In this document: in pieces, positions 36,403 through 46,400 of the stretch
How positions within the stretch are numbered: the stretch's first letter is position 1
How the letters are laid out: every line of letters starts with the position of its first letter
Source: Lutibacter sp.
Lineage (GTDB): Bacteria; Bacteroidota; Bacteroidia; Flavobacteriales; Flavobacteriaceae
Assembly (NCBI RefSeq): GCF_013139515.1
Contig: NZ_WTAR01000056.1
Location: 1-53,286, forward strand
Length of the DNA stretch: 53,286 nt
Direction of reading: 5' to 3'
Position numbers and translations under genes: made by a program
The notes under the pieces: generated by a model
The model's database searches: none
Told to the model about the DNA's origin: nothing
Seen by the model: the letters and a program-made list of their open reading frames with translations, nothing else

Positions 36403-36482
36403 AAATAAAAATTAAATATTGCACAAAATACAAATTGTAGTTTATAAAATCATTTAATAACCGCATCAACTGTAAATATTTG

Positions 36483-36490
36483 TACTTTTG
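36483..36490 (+). promoter_or_regulatory. -7 promoter element of rnr
   Basis: TACTTTTG matches TAnnTTTG exactly, 16 bases before the rnr ATG. It implies a very short leader. No -33 box is clear at the usual distance. Confidence 0.5.
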
Positions 36491-36506
36491 ATTAAAATAT
36501 AAATGA

Positions 36507-38717
36507 ATGTCAAGTAAAAAAAAGATATATAAAAAGAAAGGGAATATTCTAAAAGATTTAACTCGAAAAATATTACAAATATTAAATCAATCACCAGATA
36601 ATAGTTTTAATTACAAACAAATTTCGTCAAAATTATCGTTGTCTGATGCAAATGCAAGAAATCAAATTATTCAAAAATTAGAAGAATTAAAAGGTCAACA
36701 AAAAGTTGAAGAAGTTGAACGTGGAAAATTTAAAATACTACCATTAGATAAGTATTATATTGGAACAATTGATGCAACAACTAACGGAAATGGGTATTTT
36801 ATTTGTGATGATTTAGAACATGATATTTACATTCCTGCACGTAATTTAAATAAAGCTTTAGATAAGGATACCGTTAAAATTTATTTATACAATCGTAGAA
36901 ACAGTAAAAAGCAAGAAGGTGATGTTGTTGAAGTTATAAAACGTTTTAAAACTGAATTTGTAGGTGTTTTGCAATTAAACAGAAATTTTGGATTTGTAAT
37001 TCCAGATGATTCAAAAATGTATGCTGATATTTTTATTCCTCAAAATAAATTAAAAGGTGCCGAAGATGGTGTAAAAGTTTTAGTAGAAATGACCAATTGG
37101 CCAGATAAATCTAAAAATCCTTTTGGAAAAATAAAAGAAATTTTAGGAATGCCAGGCGACCATGATACTGAAATTCATTCTATCTTATTAGAATATGGTT
37201 TACCTTATAAATTTCCTGAAAATGTAGAAGCAGAAGCTGGTAAAATTCCATTAGAAATTACTGAAGCTGAGATTGCAAAACGTAGAGATATGCGTAAAGA
37301 TTTAACGTTTACCATTGATCCAAAAGATGCAAAAGATTTTGATGATGCGTTGTCTTTTGAAATATTAGAAAATGGAAATTATGAAATAGGAATTCATATT
37401 GCAGATGTTTCACATTATGTGCAAGAAAAAACAATTTTAGAAGAAGAAGCATATAACAGAGCAACTTCAGTTTATTTAGTTGATAGAGTAGTACCAATGC
37501 TTCCTGAAGTATTATCAAACGGTGTCTGTTCATTAAGACCAAATGAAGAAAAGTTAACTTTTTCAGCAGTTTTTGAAATGAATGAAAAAGCACAAATTGT
37601 AAATGAATGGTTTGGGAGAACAATTACATATTCCGATAAGAGATTTGCTTATGAAGAAGCTCAGGAAATAATTGAAACTAAAGGAACTACTATTTCTTCT
37701 GAAATTTCAATAACCGGTGAAGAATATACGGTTGAACCTAAAATAGTTACAGCAACTTTAAAATTAGATGAACTCGCAAAAAAACTTCGTAAAAAACGTT
37801 TACAGCAAGGCGCTATAACTTTTGATAGAGTAGAGGTTAAATTTAATTTAGATAAAAATGCAGAACCTTTAGGAGTATTTTTTAAAGAGTCTAAAGATGC
37901 TAATAAGTTAATTGAAGAATTTATGTTACTTGCTAACCGTAAAGTAGCTGAATTTATTGGTAGAAGTAAAGGTGTAGCTAGTAAAAATACATTTATATAT
38001 CGTGTGCACGATGAACCTAATTTAGATAAATTAGAAGGTCTTCAAGCAATTGTAAGTAAGTTTGGTTATAAAAATAAGATAGATACAACTAGTAAAAAAA
38101 CGACTTCAACATCATTAAATCAGTTATTAAATGATGTGCATGGAAAAGGAGAAGCCAATATGATTGAAACTTTAGCTATTCGCTCTATGAGTAAAGCTGA
38201 ATATACAACACAAAATATTGGTCATTATGGGTTAGCTTTTGATTATTATAGTCATTTTACTTCACCAATTAGAAGATATCCAGATGTAATGACACATAGA
38301 TTATTGCAACATTATTTAGATGGAGGAAAATCACCAAAAGCTGAGATTTATGAAGAAAAATGTAAACATTCTTCAGAAATGGAATACTTAGCTTCAAGAG
38401 CTGAACGTGATTCTATTAAATATATGCAGGTAAAATACATGGATAATCATAAAGATCAAGAATTTGAAGGTGTGATATCTGGTGTTACTGAATGGGGAAT
38501 TTATGTTGAAATTATTGAAAATAAATGTGAAGGAATGTGTAGAATTCGTGAAATTAAAGATGATTATTATATTTACGATGAAAAGCAATATGCATTGGTT
38601 GGGCAATCAACAAAAAACATGTATCAATTAGGAGATCACGTTTTAATAAAAGTAAAACATACCGATTTAGAAAGAAAACATTTAGATTTCACCTTATTAG
38701 ATAAGATTAATATATAA
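36507..38717 (+). CDS. rnr: Ribonuclease R
   Basis: The protein has 736 residues, typical of flavobacterial RNase R. An N-terminal winged-helix part (FNYKQISSKLSLSDANARNQII) and two cold-shock-like OB folds come first. The RNB catalytic domain starts with IDPKDAKDFDDALSF (270-284), holding the four metal-binding aspartates, and contains HYGLAFDYYSHFTSPIRRYPD. A C-terminal S1 domain (FEGVISGVTEWGIYVEI) follows; there is no long basic tail. It is a processive 3'-5' exoribonuclease able to degrade structured RNA. It is the first conserved gene to the right of the proposed origin. Confidence 0.97.
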   Translation: MSSKKKIYKKKGNILKDLTRKILQILNQSPDNSFNYKQISSKLSLSDANARNQIIQKLEELKGQQKVEEVERGKFKILPLDKYYIGTIDATTNGNGYFICDDLEHDIYIPARNLNKALDKDTVKIYLYNRRNSKKQEGDVVEVIKRFKTEFVGVLQLNRNFGFVIPDDSKMYADIFIPQNKLKGAEDGVKVLVEMTNWPDKSKNPFGKIKEILGMPGDHDTEIHSILLEYGLPYKFPENVEAEAGKIPLEITEAEIAKRRDMRKDLTFTIDPKDAKDFDDALSFEILENGNYEIGIHIADVSHYVQEKTILEEEAYNRATSVYLVDRVVPMLPEVLSNGVCSLRPNEEKLTFSAVFEMNEKAQIVNEWFGRTITYSDKRFAYEEAQEIIETKGTTISSEISITGEEYTVEPKIVTATLKLDELAKKLRKKRLQQGAITFDRVEVKFNLDKNAEPLGVFFKESKDANKLIEEFMLLANRKVAEFIGRSKGVASKNTFIYRVHDEPNLDKLEGLQAIVSKFGYKNKIDTTSKKTTSTSLNQLLNDVHGKGEANMIETLAIRSMSKAEYTTQNIGHYGLAFDYYSHFTSPIRRYPDVMTHRLLQHYLDGGKSPKAEIYEEKCKHSSEMEYLASRAERDSIKYMQVKYMDNHKDQEFEGVISGVTEWGIYVEIIENKCEGMCRIREIKDDYYIYDEKQYALVGQSTKNMYQLGDHVLIKVKHTDLERKHLDFTLLDKINI

Positions 38718-38779
38718 TTAACTTAAAAAGGCACAATTATTGTTTATTTTGTGAGTTATATGATAAAAATGAATTTAAA

Positions 38780-39454
38780 ATGAAAAAACTAGCACTATTA
38801 CTTACATTAACTTGTTCAATACTTTTTGCGCAAGAACCAATTACAAAAAACCTTGGAGATTTTAACACCTTAAAAGTTTTTAATGGTTTAACAGTTAAAC
38901 TAGAAAAATCAGCAAATGCTAAAATTGTAATTTCAGGAGAAAAAGCGGAAAATGTTTCCATCAAAAATGCTAATGGAATACTAAAAATAAGATTAAAATT
39001 TCCTGAAGGATTTACTTCGGAAGATGTTAAAATAACACTTTATTATAATAGTAATATTGATATTTTAGATGCAAATGAAGGTGCTAGAATTATTTCAGAG
39101 ACTACAATTAAACAGCAACACTTAGAAGTTAAAGTACAAGAAGGAGCTGTTATTAAAATACCTGTAGAAACAAAACATTTAGTTGTTAAAGCAGTATCAG
39201 GAGGTATTATAAAATTAAGAGGAGCTACTCAAAATCAAACTATTGAAGCTACAACCGGTGCTATTTATGAAGCATTTTATTTACAAAGTAAACAAGTAAT
39301 TGCTACAGCAGCTTCAGGAGCAAGAGTTGAAGTTAAAACAAGTGAGGTTTTAGATGCGAAAGTACGTTTTGGTGGTACAATTTATTATAAAGGAACCCCT
39401 GAAGTTTTAAAAACCAAAAAAATAATTGGAGGTACTATTAAAAGTAAAAACTAA
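38780..39454 (+). CDS. Head-GIN domain (DUF2807) secreted protein
   Basis: The protein has 224 residues. It has a signal peptide (MKKLALLLTLTCSILFA, cut before QEP). The mature part is a right-handed beta-helix-like repeat with FNTLKVFNGLTVKLEKSANAKIVISG at its start, the hallmark of the putative autotransporter adhesin head-GIN family in Bacteroidota. It is probably periplasmic or surface-attached. It follows rnr by 62 bases. The function is unknown; the family name implies adhesion but this is unproven. Confidence 0.85.
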   Translation: MKKLALLLTLTCSILFAQEPITKNLGDFNTLKVFNGLTVKLEKSANAKIVISGEKAENVSIKNANGILKIRLKFPEGFTSEDVKITLYYNSNIDILDANEGARIISETTIKQQHLEVKVQEGAVIKIPVETKHLVVKAVSGGIIKLRGATQNQTIEATTGAIYEAFYLQSKQVIATAASGARVEVKTSEVLDAKVRFGGTIYYKGTPEVLKTKKIIGGTIKSKN

Positions 39455-39475
39455 TTTTAGTTTTGAATTTATTAC

Positions 39476-39483
39476 TATCTTTG
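39476..39483 (+). promoter_or_regulatory. -7 promoter element of tatA
   Basis: TATCTTTG matches TAnnTTTG exactly, 19 bases before the tatA ATG. The nearest TTTTG upstream (39461-39465) is only 10 bases away, too close for a -33 box. Confidence 0.5.
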
Positions 39484-39502
39484 TAACTCAAAATTTAAAA
39501 TT

Positions 39503-39700
39503 ATGAATGCATTACATATATTTTTAGGAATGGTTGGCCCTTGGCAAATAGTGGTAGTTGTTGTTTTAGTATTATTATTGTTTGGTGGAAAGAAAATTCC
39601 GGAGTTGATGAAAGGCCTTGGAGGTGGAATAAAAGAGTTTAAAAAAGCTTCTCAAGAAGAAGAAGCCGATAAAGAAAAAGAAGAAAAAGAAAAAAAATAG
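39503..39700 (+). CDS. tatA: Sec-independent translocase TatA/E
   Basis: The protein has 65 residues. It has one membrane helix ([16 protein letters not shown], about 14-29), the FGGKKIPEL hinge, an amphipathic helix ([15 protein letters not shown]) and a charged tail rich in Lys and Glu. It forms the pore of the twin-arginine pathway that exports folded proteins. tatC is not in the window. It ends at a strong bidirectional terminator. Confidence 0.94.
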   Translation: MNALHIFLGMVGPWQIVVVVVLVLLLFGGKKIPELMKGLGGGIKEFKKASQEEEADKEKEEKEKK

Positions 39701-39719
39701 TTTTGAACCATAGTATATA

Positions 39720-39750
39720 AAAAAACCTGTACAATTTGTACAGGTTTTTT
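39720..39750. terminator. Bidirectional terminator between tatA and ybjQ
   Basis: Arms 39720-39734 and 39736-39750 form a perfect 15-base stem (core ACCTGTACAA) with A and T tracts on the outside. It serves both convergent genes: 20 bases after tatA and 23 bases after ybjQ. Confidence 0.88.
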
Positions 39751-39772
39751 CGTTTATATAAGATAATAATTT

Positions 39773-40090
39773 TTAAAATTTAATTGCGGTACCGGAAGCA
39801 GTTACCATTAACATACCTCCTTTAGCGCCAACAGTTTCATAATCTAAATCTATTCCTATTATTGCGCTAGCTCCAAGCTTTTGTGCTTGTTCTTCCATTT
39901 CTTTTAACGCAATTTCTTTAGCTTCTCTAAGTACTTTTTCATAAGAACCAGATCTACCACCTACAATATCTCTAATACCTGCAAAAAAGTCTTTAAAAAT
40001 ATTTGCACCAATAATAGTTTCACCAGATACAATACCAATATATTCTTTAACGGTATGAGTTTCTAATGTATTTGTAGTTGTTAAAATCAT
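39773..40090 (-). CDS. YbjQ/UPF0145-family protein
   Basis: The protein has 105 residues. The family motifs are [30 protein letters not shown] and [13 protein letters not shown] with a C-terminal [11 protein letters not shown]. YbjQ proteins form pentameric rings and have no established activity. The gene starts inside the stop of the SPFH gene (TAATG, one shared base), so the two are translationally coupled and their products probably work together. Confidence 0.92.
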   Translation of the reverse strand: MILTTTNTLETHTVKEYIGIVSGETIIGANIFKDFFAGIRDIVGGRSGSYEKVLREAKEIALKEMEEQAQKLGASAIIGIDLDYETVGAKGGMLMVTASGTAIKF

Positions 40091-41007
40091 TACTTTTTAG
40101 TTTTTTTAGGAGTTAAATCTGATTCATTTATTTTATTAGCAGCAACTAAACTTGTAACCATATCATTTAACATTGAACTAGCTGCATTTGGATTGTTTGG
40201 TAATAGAATTAAGTTAGATTTTGTGTCAGATCCAATACTTTGCAATGTATCATAATGTTGTGTAATTACAATTAATGCAGATGCTTCTTGGCTGTTAATA
40301 CCTGCATTATTTAATACATCAACACTTTCTTCTAAACCACGTGCAATTTCTCTTCGTTGATCTGCAATACCCTTACCTTGTAAACGTTTGCTTTCAGCTT
40401 CAGCCTTGGCTCTTTCTACAATTAAAATACGTTGTGCATCACCTTCGTGTTGTGCAGCAATTTTTTCTCTATCAGCTGCGTTAATACGGTTCATGGCTAT
40501 TTTTACATTCTCATCAGGATCAATATCTGTTACTAATGCTTTTATAATATCATATCCGTATTCAAGCATCGCTTGTTTTAAATCTCGTTGAATTGCTAAA
40601 GCTATTTCTTCTTTCTTTTCAAAAACATCATCTAAAATCATTTTTGGTACTTCAGCACGTACAACATCAAAAATAAATGCTGTGATTTGTTCATGTGGGT
40701 TTTGAAGTTTGTAAAAAGCATCGTACACATGACCTTGTCTAATTAAAAATTGCACTGAAATTTTTAAATGTACAAATACATCATCTTGAGTTTTGGTTTC
40801 AACAATAACATCTAGTTGTTGCACACGTAAACTTACACGTCCAGCTACTTTATCAATTAAAGGTATTTTAAGTTGTAAACCTGCGTTTCTAGTACTTTGA
40901 AATTTACCAAAGCGTTCAATAACCGCAATTGTTTGTTGTTTTACGGTAAATAAGCCTGATGCTATAAGTACAACAGCAACAAAAATAATAATATACGTTC
41001 CAATCAT
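40090..41007 (-). CDS. SPFH/Band 7 membrane protein (stomatin-like)
   Basis: The protein has 305 residues. It has one N-terminal membrane helix ([17 protein letters not shown]), then an SPFH domain with [25 protein letters not shown] and [18 protein letters not shown] long Ala/Glu-rich coiled coil ([37 protein letters not shown]) follows, and a short polar tail. Such proteins build large ring assemblies in membrane microdomains. No FtsH or NfeD gene is adjacent. It is co-transcribed with ybjQ. Confidence 0.92.
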   Translation of the reverse strand: MIGTYIIIFVAVVLIASGLFTVKQQTIAVIERFGKFQSTRNAGLQLKIPLIDKVAGRVSLRVQQLDVIVETKTQDDVFVHLKISVQFLIRQGHVYDAFYKLQNPHEQITAFIFDVVRAEVPKMILDDVFEKKEEIALAIQRDLKQAMLEYGYDIIKALVTDIDPDENVKIAMNRINAADREKIAAQHEGDAQRILIVERAKAEAESKRLQGKGIADQRREIARGLEESVDVLNNAGINSQEASALIVITQHYDTLQSIGSDTKSNLILLPNNPNAASSMLNDMVTSLVAANKINESDLTPKKTKK

Positions 41008-41199
41008 TTTAATTTTTTTTATAAGGTTAATAATTCAATTTAAAGATACAACAATCCTTAATATCTTTATCTATATGTAGTTTTAATTTTGGTTATGTTA
41101 CAAAGTAGTTAGAAATAATATTTATAACTTAAAGAAAACACAATGATTTAATATTAAACTGAGATTTTATACTCATATTTGAATATTATATTAAATTTT

Positions 41200-41745
41200 A
41201 TGGATAAAAAATTCAAAACTACTGCAGCATCTGAAATTATATTAACGGAATTAATGCTTCCGTCACATTCTAATTTCAGTGGTAAAATTCACGGAGGGTT
41301 TGTTTTGTCATTAATGGATAAAGCAGCTTTTGCTTCAGCGTCTAAATTTTCGGGAGAATATTGTGTAACAGCATCTGTTAATAGAGTTGATTTTTTAAAT
41401 CCTATTGAAGTTGGCGAATTGGTAACTATGAAGGCTAGAGTTAACTACGTTGGACGTTCTTCTATGGTTGTTGGTATTAGAGTTGAATCTCAAAATATTA
41501 AAACAGGCGTTATAAAACATTGTAATTCATCTTATTTTTCAATGGTAGCTAGAGATGAAAGTGGAAAATCGGTAAAAGTACCAGGTCTTATTATTGAAGA
41601 CGTTAACGGTTTACGGCGTTTTTTACGTTCCATTAAACACATTAAAATGCGTAAAGAACGTAAGATTGAATTTAGCAATAAAAACTTTTCTGCTGATAAT
41701 TACAGTGAATTACTGAAAGGATACAATGTAAAAATTGAGATATAA
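41200..41745 (+). CDS. Acyl-CoA thioesterase (hotdog fold, YciA/BACH-like)
   Basis: The protein has 181 residues from the ATG at 41200. SNFSGKIHGGFVLSLMDKAAFASASKFSG is the hotdog helix region with the catalytic aspartate (about D44), and FLNPIEVGELVTMKARVNYVGRSSMVVGIRVESQN is the YciA-type strand pair. It hydrolyses acyl-CoA thioesters. A TTG at 41179 could extend the frame by 7 residues, but it overlaps a CATATTTG element that looks like a -7 box, so the ATG is preferred. Confidence 0.88.
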   Translation: MDKKFKTTAASEIILTELMLPSHSNFSGKIHGGFVLSLMDKAAFASASKFSGEYCVTASVNRVDFLNPIEVGELVTMKARVNYVGRSSMVVGIRVESQNIKTGVIKHCNSSYFSMVARDESGKSVKVPGLIIEDVNGLRRFLRSIKHIKMRKERKIEFSNKNFSADNYSELLKGYNVKIEI

Positions 41746-41773
41746 AAAAAGGAGCTAATTAGCTCCTTTTTTT
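41744..41773. terminator. Bidirectional terminator between the thioesterase gene and gltX
   Basis: A perfect 30-base palindrome with the core GGAGCTAATTAGCTCC and seven A or T on each side. It overlaps the end of the thioesterase gene by two bases and ends 4 bases before the gltX stop. Confidence 0.9.
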
Positions 41774-41776
41774 CTG

Positions 41777-43306
41777 TTATAAAGTGTTAATAGCTTTATT
41801 AATTCTTTCAATAGTTGAAGTTTTCCCAATCATTTCAGTAATATCAAACAGGTGAGGACCTTTCATTGCACCAACCAAACTTAATCTAAAAGGTTGCATT
41901 ACTTTTCCAAAACCTATTTCTTTTGAAGTGATCCATTCTTTAACTATAGTTTCAATGTTTTGAGAATTAAAATCTTCAATAGTATTTAGAACTTCAATTA
42001 ATTCTTTCATTAATTCAGGAGTACCTTCTTTCCAATTTTTCTTTGAAGCTTTTGCATCAAATTCTAGAGGAGCTTCAAAAAAGAAACTACTTAATTCCCA
42101 AAAATCAGTTACAAAAGTGGCACGCTCTTTAATTAACGAAACAACTTTTTTAGTATAATTTATATCTGAAGAAACTCCTTTTTCAACTAATACTGCACTA
42201 AATAATTCAGCCAATTCGCTGTTTGATTTTTGCATCATATATTGTTGATTAAACCAATTGGTTTTATCTGGACTAAATTTAGCACCGCTTTTACTTACAC
42301 GTTCTAAAGTAAATGTTTTACACAATTCTTCTAGCGTAAAAATTTCCTGTTCAGTACCTGGATTCCAACCTAATAAAGCAAGCATATTTATAAAAGCATC
42401 AGCAAAATAACCATCTTCTTTATAACCTCTAGAAACTTCTTTAGTTTCAGAATTTGTATACGCTAGCGGAAATACAGGAAACCCTAGTTTATCTCCATCA
42501 CGTTTGCTTAATTTTCCTTTTCCAACAGGTTTTAAAATTAAAGGTAAATGTGCAAATTCAGGAATTTCCCAATTAAAAGCTTCGTATAAAGCAATATGAA
42601 GTGGGAGTGAAGGCAACCATTCTTCACCACGAATTACGTGGCTAATTTCCATTAAGTGATCATCAACAATATTTGCTAAATGGTACGTTGGCATTCCATC
42701 ACTTTTAAACAAAATTTTATCGTCTAATAATTCTTTTTTGAAGGATACATTTCCTCTTATAATATCTGTTGATGAAATTATGGCACTTTCACCATCTTTC
42801 AAAGGATCGTGCATTTTAAAACGAACAACATAGTTGTCTCCATTTGAAATACGTTGTTCAACTTCTTCTTTTGATAAAGAAATTGAATTGGTTAATTTAG
42901 TTCTATTATGCCAATTGTAAATAAATGTCTTCCCTTTTTCTTCATGGTTTTTCCTATGAAAATCAAGTTCTTCAGCAGTATCAAAACAGTAATAAGCATT
43001 TCCACTTTCAATTAATTGATTTGCATACTGTTTGTAAATGTCTTTTCGTTCAGATTGACGATAAGGTCCAAATTTTTCATTTTTTCTCGGTCCTTCATCA
43101 AAAGGAATGTTACACCAGTTTAACGCATCAATAATATATTGTTCAGCATTAGCCACATAACGTGTTTGGTCTGTATCTTCAATTCTTAATATAAAAGTAC
43201 CGTTGTGTTTTTTAGCAAATAAGTAGTTAAAAAGGGCAGTTCTAACACCGCCAATATGTAAAGGTCCGGTTGGACTTGGAGCAAATCGTACTCTAACGTT
43301 CTTCAT
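41777..43306 (-). CDS. gltX: Glutamyl-tRNA synthetase
   Basis: The protein has 509 residues from the ATG at 43306. It begins MKNVRVRFAPSPTGPLHIGG, with the class I HIGH-type motif at 17-20, and has KLSKRDG as the KMSKS loop. It attaches glutamate to tRNA(Glu). An in-frame ATG at 43366 would add 20 residues unlike the family, and the promoter -7 box (43326-43333) lies inside that extension, so the shorter start is chosen. The gene is monocistronic between its own promoter and a shared terminator. Confidence 0.97.
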   Translation of the reverse strand: MKNVRVRFAPSPTGPLHIGGVRTALFNYLFAKKHNGTFILRIEDTDQTRYVANAEQYIIDALNWCNIPFDEGPRKNEKFGPYRQSERKDIYKQYANQLIESGNAYYCFDTAEELDFHRKNHEEKGKTFIYNWHNRTKLTNSISLSKEEVEQRISNGDNYVVRFKMHDPLKDGESAIISSTDIIRGNVSFKKELLDDKILFKSDGMPTYHLANIVDDHLMEISHVIRGEEWLPSLPLHIALYEAFNWEIPEFAHLPLILKPVGKGKLSKRDGDKLGFPVFPLAYTNSETKEVSRGYKEDGYFADAFINMLALLGWNPGTEQEIFTLEELCKTFTLERVSKSGAKFSPDKTNWFNQQYMMQKSNSELAELFSAVLVEKGVSSDINYTKKVVSLIKERATFVTDFWELSSFFFEAPLEFDAKASKKNWKEGTPELMKELIEVLNTIEDFNSQNIETIVKEWITSKEIGFGKVMQPFRLSLVGAMKGPHLFDITEMIGKTSTIERINKAINTL

Positions 43307-43325
43307 TTTGTTTTGTTTTAAAGTG

Positions 43326-43333
43326 CAAAGATA
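43326..43333 (-). promoter_or_regulatory. -7 promoter element of gltX, decides the start codon
   Basis: The minus strand reads TATCTTTG (TAnnTTTG), 19 bases before the ATG at 43306. The 14-base string TATCTTTGCACTTT is the same as in front of the cold-shock gene. Confidence 0.65.
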
Positions 43334-43485
43334 ATTTTTCAATAGGAATATGTGAATTTTATTCAAAAAATTAGAATCAAAAACACCGTATTGGTTATGT
43401 GTTGAATATTATTTAAGAATAAATTGTAATCCTATAATTTATTTTTAGTTTAATTTAGCTTTTACTAAAGGTTAAAAATTTACTA

Positions 43486-46400
43486 TTGAGCACTTATAAA
43501 AGCATAGAAGTTAAACTTCAAAACTTTATTAAAAAGTTTTATTATAATGAACTTATAAAAGGACTTTTATTGTTTTTTGGTATTGGTTTATTGTATTTTA
43601 TTGCTACTCTTTTTATTGAACATTTTTTATGGTTAAAACCTTTTGCGAGAACTGCTTTATTTTGGGTTTTTATACTTGTTGAATTAAGTTTATTTACGTT
43701 CTATATATTAATTCCAATTGTTAAATTAGTAGGTTTTAAAAAGGGAATTTCAGAAGTTGAAGCCTCTAAAATTATAGGAAATCATTTTCCTGAAATAAAT
43801 GATAAGTTATTGAATATGTTGCAGTTATATAATACTGAACAAAATTCTGAACTTATTTCAGCAAGTATTGAGCAGAAATCTAAAGAATTACAACCCATTC
43901 CATTTAGAGGCGCTGTAGACTTCTCTAAAAACAAGAAATTTATTAAATATGCGCTAATTCCAATTGTAATTTGGCTATTGGTTTATGTAACAGGAAATAT
44001 CACAATTTTTAACGATAGTTTTTCAAGAGTTGTACATTATAATACACAATTTGAACCACCCGCGCCGTTTTCTTTTATTATTTTAAATACCTCATTTAAT
44101 GTTGTTGAAGGAGATTCTTATACACTTCAAATTGAAACGAAAGGAACTATAATTCCAGAAGATGCTAAAATTAATTTTTTCAATGAAAATTATTATTTAG
44201 AAAATCTAGGTTTTGGAAAATTTCAATATGTGTTTTCGAGTGTAAAAAAATCGATTCATTTTTCTTTAGAAGCAAATGGTGTAATTTCAAAAACCTATCA
44301 AATAAATAGTATTGCTACACCTGTTATTACCAATTTAAAAATGGTGTTGAATTATCCTAATTACACAGGAAAACGTAATGAAGTAATTCAAAATACGGGT
44401 AATGCAATTGTGCCACAAGGAACCAATATTTCTTGGCAAATAGAAACGCATCAAACAAATAGTATAAGTTTTCTTGAACAACAAAATGCTGTTAATTTTA
44501 AACAAGTTTCTAATGATTATTTTAGTTATTCAAAAGACGTATTTTCATCTATAAATTATAAAATAGCAACTTCAAATACACAATTAACCAATCATGAATC
44601 TTTAAATTTTGGAATTCAAGTAATTTTAGATGAGCATCCAAAAATAATAGTAAAATCTGATATTGATTCAATTAGCAGAGGACCAGCACAGTTTATTGGT
44701 CAAATAAGTGATGATTACGGTATAAAAAAGCTTCAGTTAGTATATTATAATAAAAATGAGAAAAACGTACTTAAAACTTATTTAATTACAGTTTCAAAAT
44801 CCTCTTTTTCAGATTTTTACTATGTTTTTCCTGAAGGAATTTCTATTGAAGAAGGTATAGATTATGAACTGTATTTTGAGGTTTTTGATAACGATGCTGT
44901 AAATGGAAGTAAAAAAACCAAGAGCAACGTTTTTAGTTATTACAACAAAACTGAAAAAGAATTAAAAGAAGCATTGTTAAAAGAACAAAAAGAAACCATT
45001 CATAATATTTCAAAGACTTTAGAAAAATCTAAACTATCAAATGCTGAAGTTGAAAAATTTAAAAACACACTTCAAAAGAAAGCTGATATAAATTGGAACG
45101 ATACTAAAAAATTAGAAGAATTTATAAAACGTCAAACTAAGTATCAGGAATTGTTTAAAAAGCAAACCAATCAGTTAGAAGAAAATTTAAACGAACAATC
45201 AAAAGATCCGGATTTAAAAGACAAACAAGAAGAACTTCAAAAAAGAATTGAAGAAACAAAAAAATTAGCTGAACAGGAAAAATTAGTAGACGAGCTAAAA
45301 GAACTTACTGAAAAACTGGATAAAGAAGATTTGGTTGATAAGTTAAAAGAGCTTGCAAAAAAGAATAAACAAAACGAGCAAAGTTTAGAGCGTATTTTAG
45401 AACTCACTAAACGTTTTTATGTGGAACAAAAGGCAAATCAGATTAGTGAAAAATTAGACGAACTTGCTAAAAAAGAAAAAGAGTTATCTAAACAAAACGA
45501 AGAAGAAAATACTTCTGAAAAACAAGAAGAAATTAAAAAAGATTTTGAAGCGATTAAAAAAGATTTTGAAGAATTAGAAAAACAGAATAAGGATTTAAAA
45601 CGCCCTATGAAACTTCCTGATAGTGAAGATGAGAAAAGTGATATTGATAAAGATTTAAACAAAGCGTTAGACGATTTAAAAAAGCAAGATAAAAATAGCG
45701 CAAAGAAAAGTCAAAAATCAGCTTCCAAAAAAATGAAGGAATTGAGCGAAGCTATGGAACAATCTATGGAAGCTTCAGAAGGAGAATTTATTGATGAAAA
45801 CATTGAAGATTTACGAAAAATTGTAGAAAACTTAATTGAGTTTTCTTTTCAACAAGAAGATTTGTTAGATCGATTTTCAAGTTCAGATAATCACCATCCT
45901 GAATATCCAAAAAACATTAAACAGCAACATGTGTTAAAAGAATATTTTGAACATATTGATGATAGTTTGTATGTGCTTTCATTACGTTTAGTAAAAATGA
46001 GTAGCGCTATTCAAAAGGAAGTTTCAGACGCACATTATCATATTGATGAGTCATTATTAAATTTTACCGAAAACAGATTTGATCAAGGAATTTCAAACCA
46101 ACAATTTGTAATAACTGCAGCAAATAATTTAGCGAATTCTTTAAGTAATTTATTAGAAAGTTTAATGAATGCTTCACCTAGTTTTGGAAAAGGAAAAGGA
46201 AGTCCGCAAGAATTTAGTTTGCCTGACATTATTAAAAAGCAAGGTGAATTGATGGATAAAATGAAAGAGGGAATGAAAAAAGGTAAGAAACCAGGAGATA
46301 AACCTGGAGAAAAAAAAGGTAACAAACCAGGAGAAGGAGAAGAGCAAATGAATGGTGAATTGTATGAAATTTACAAACAACAATCTCAATTAAAAGAATT

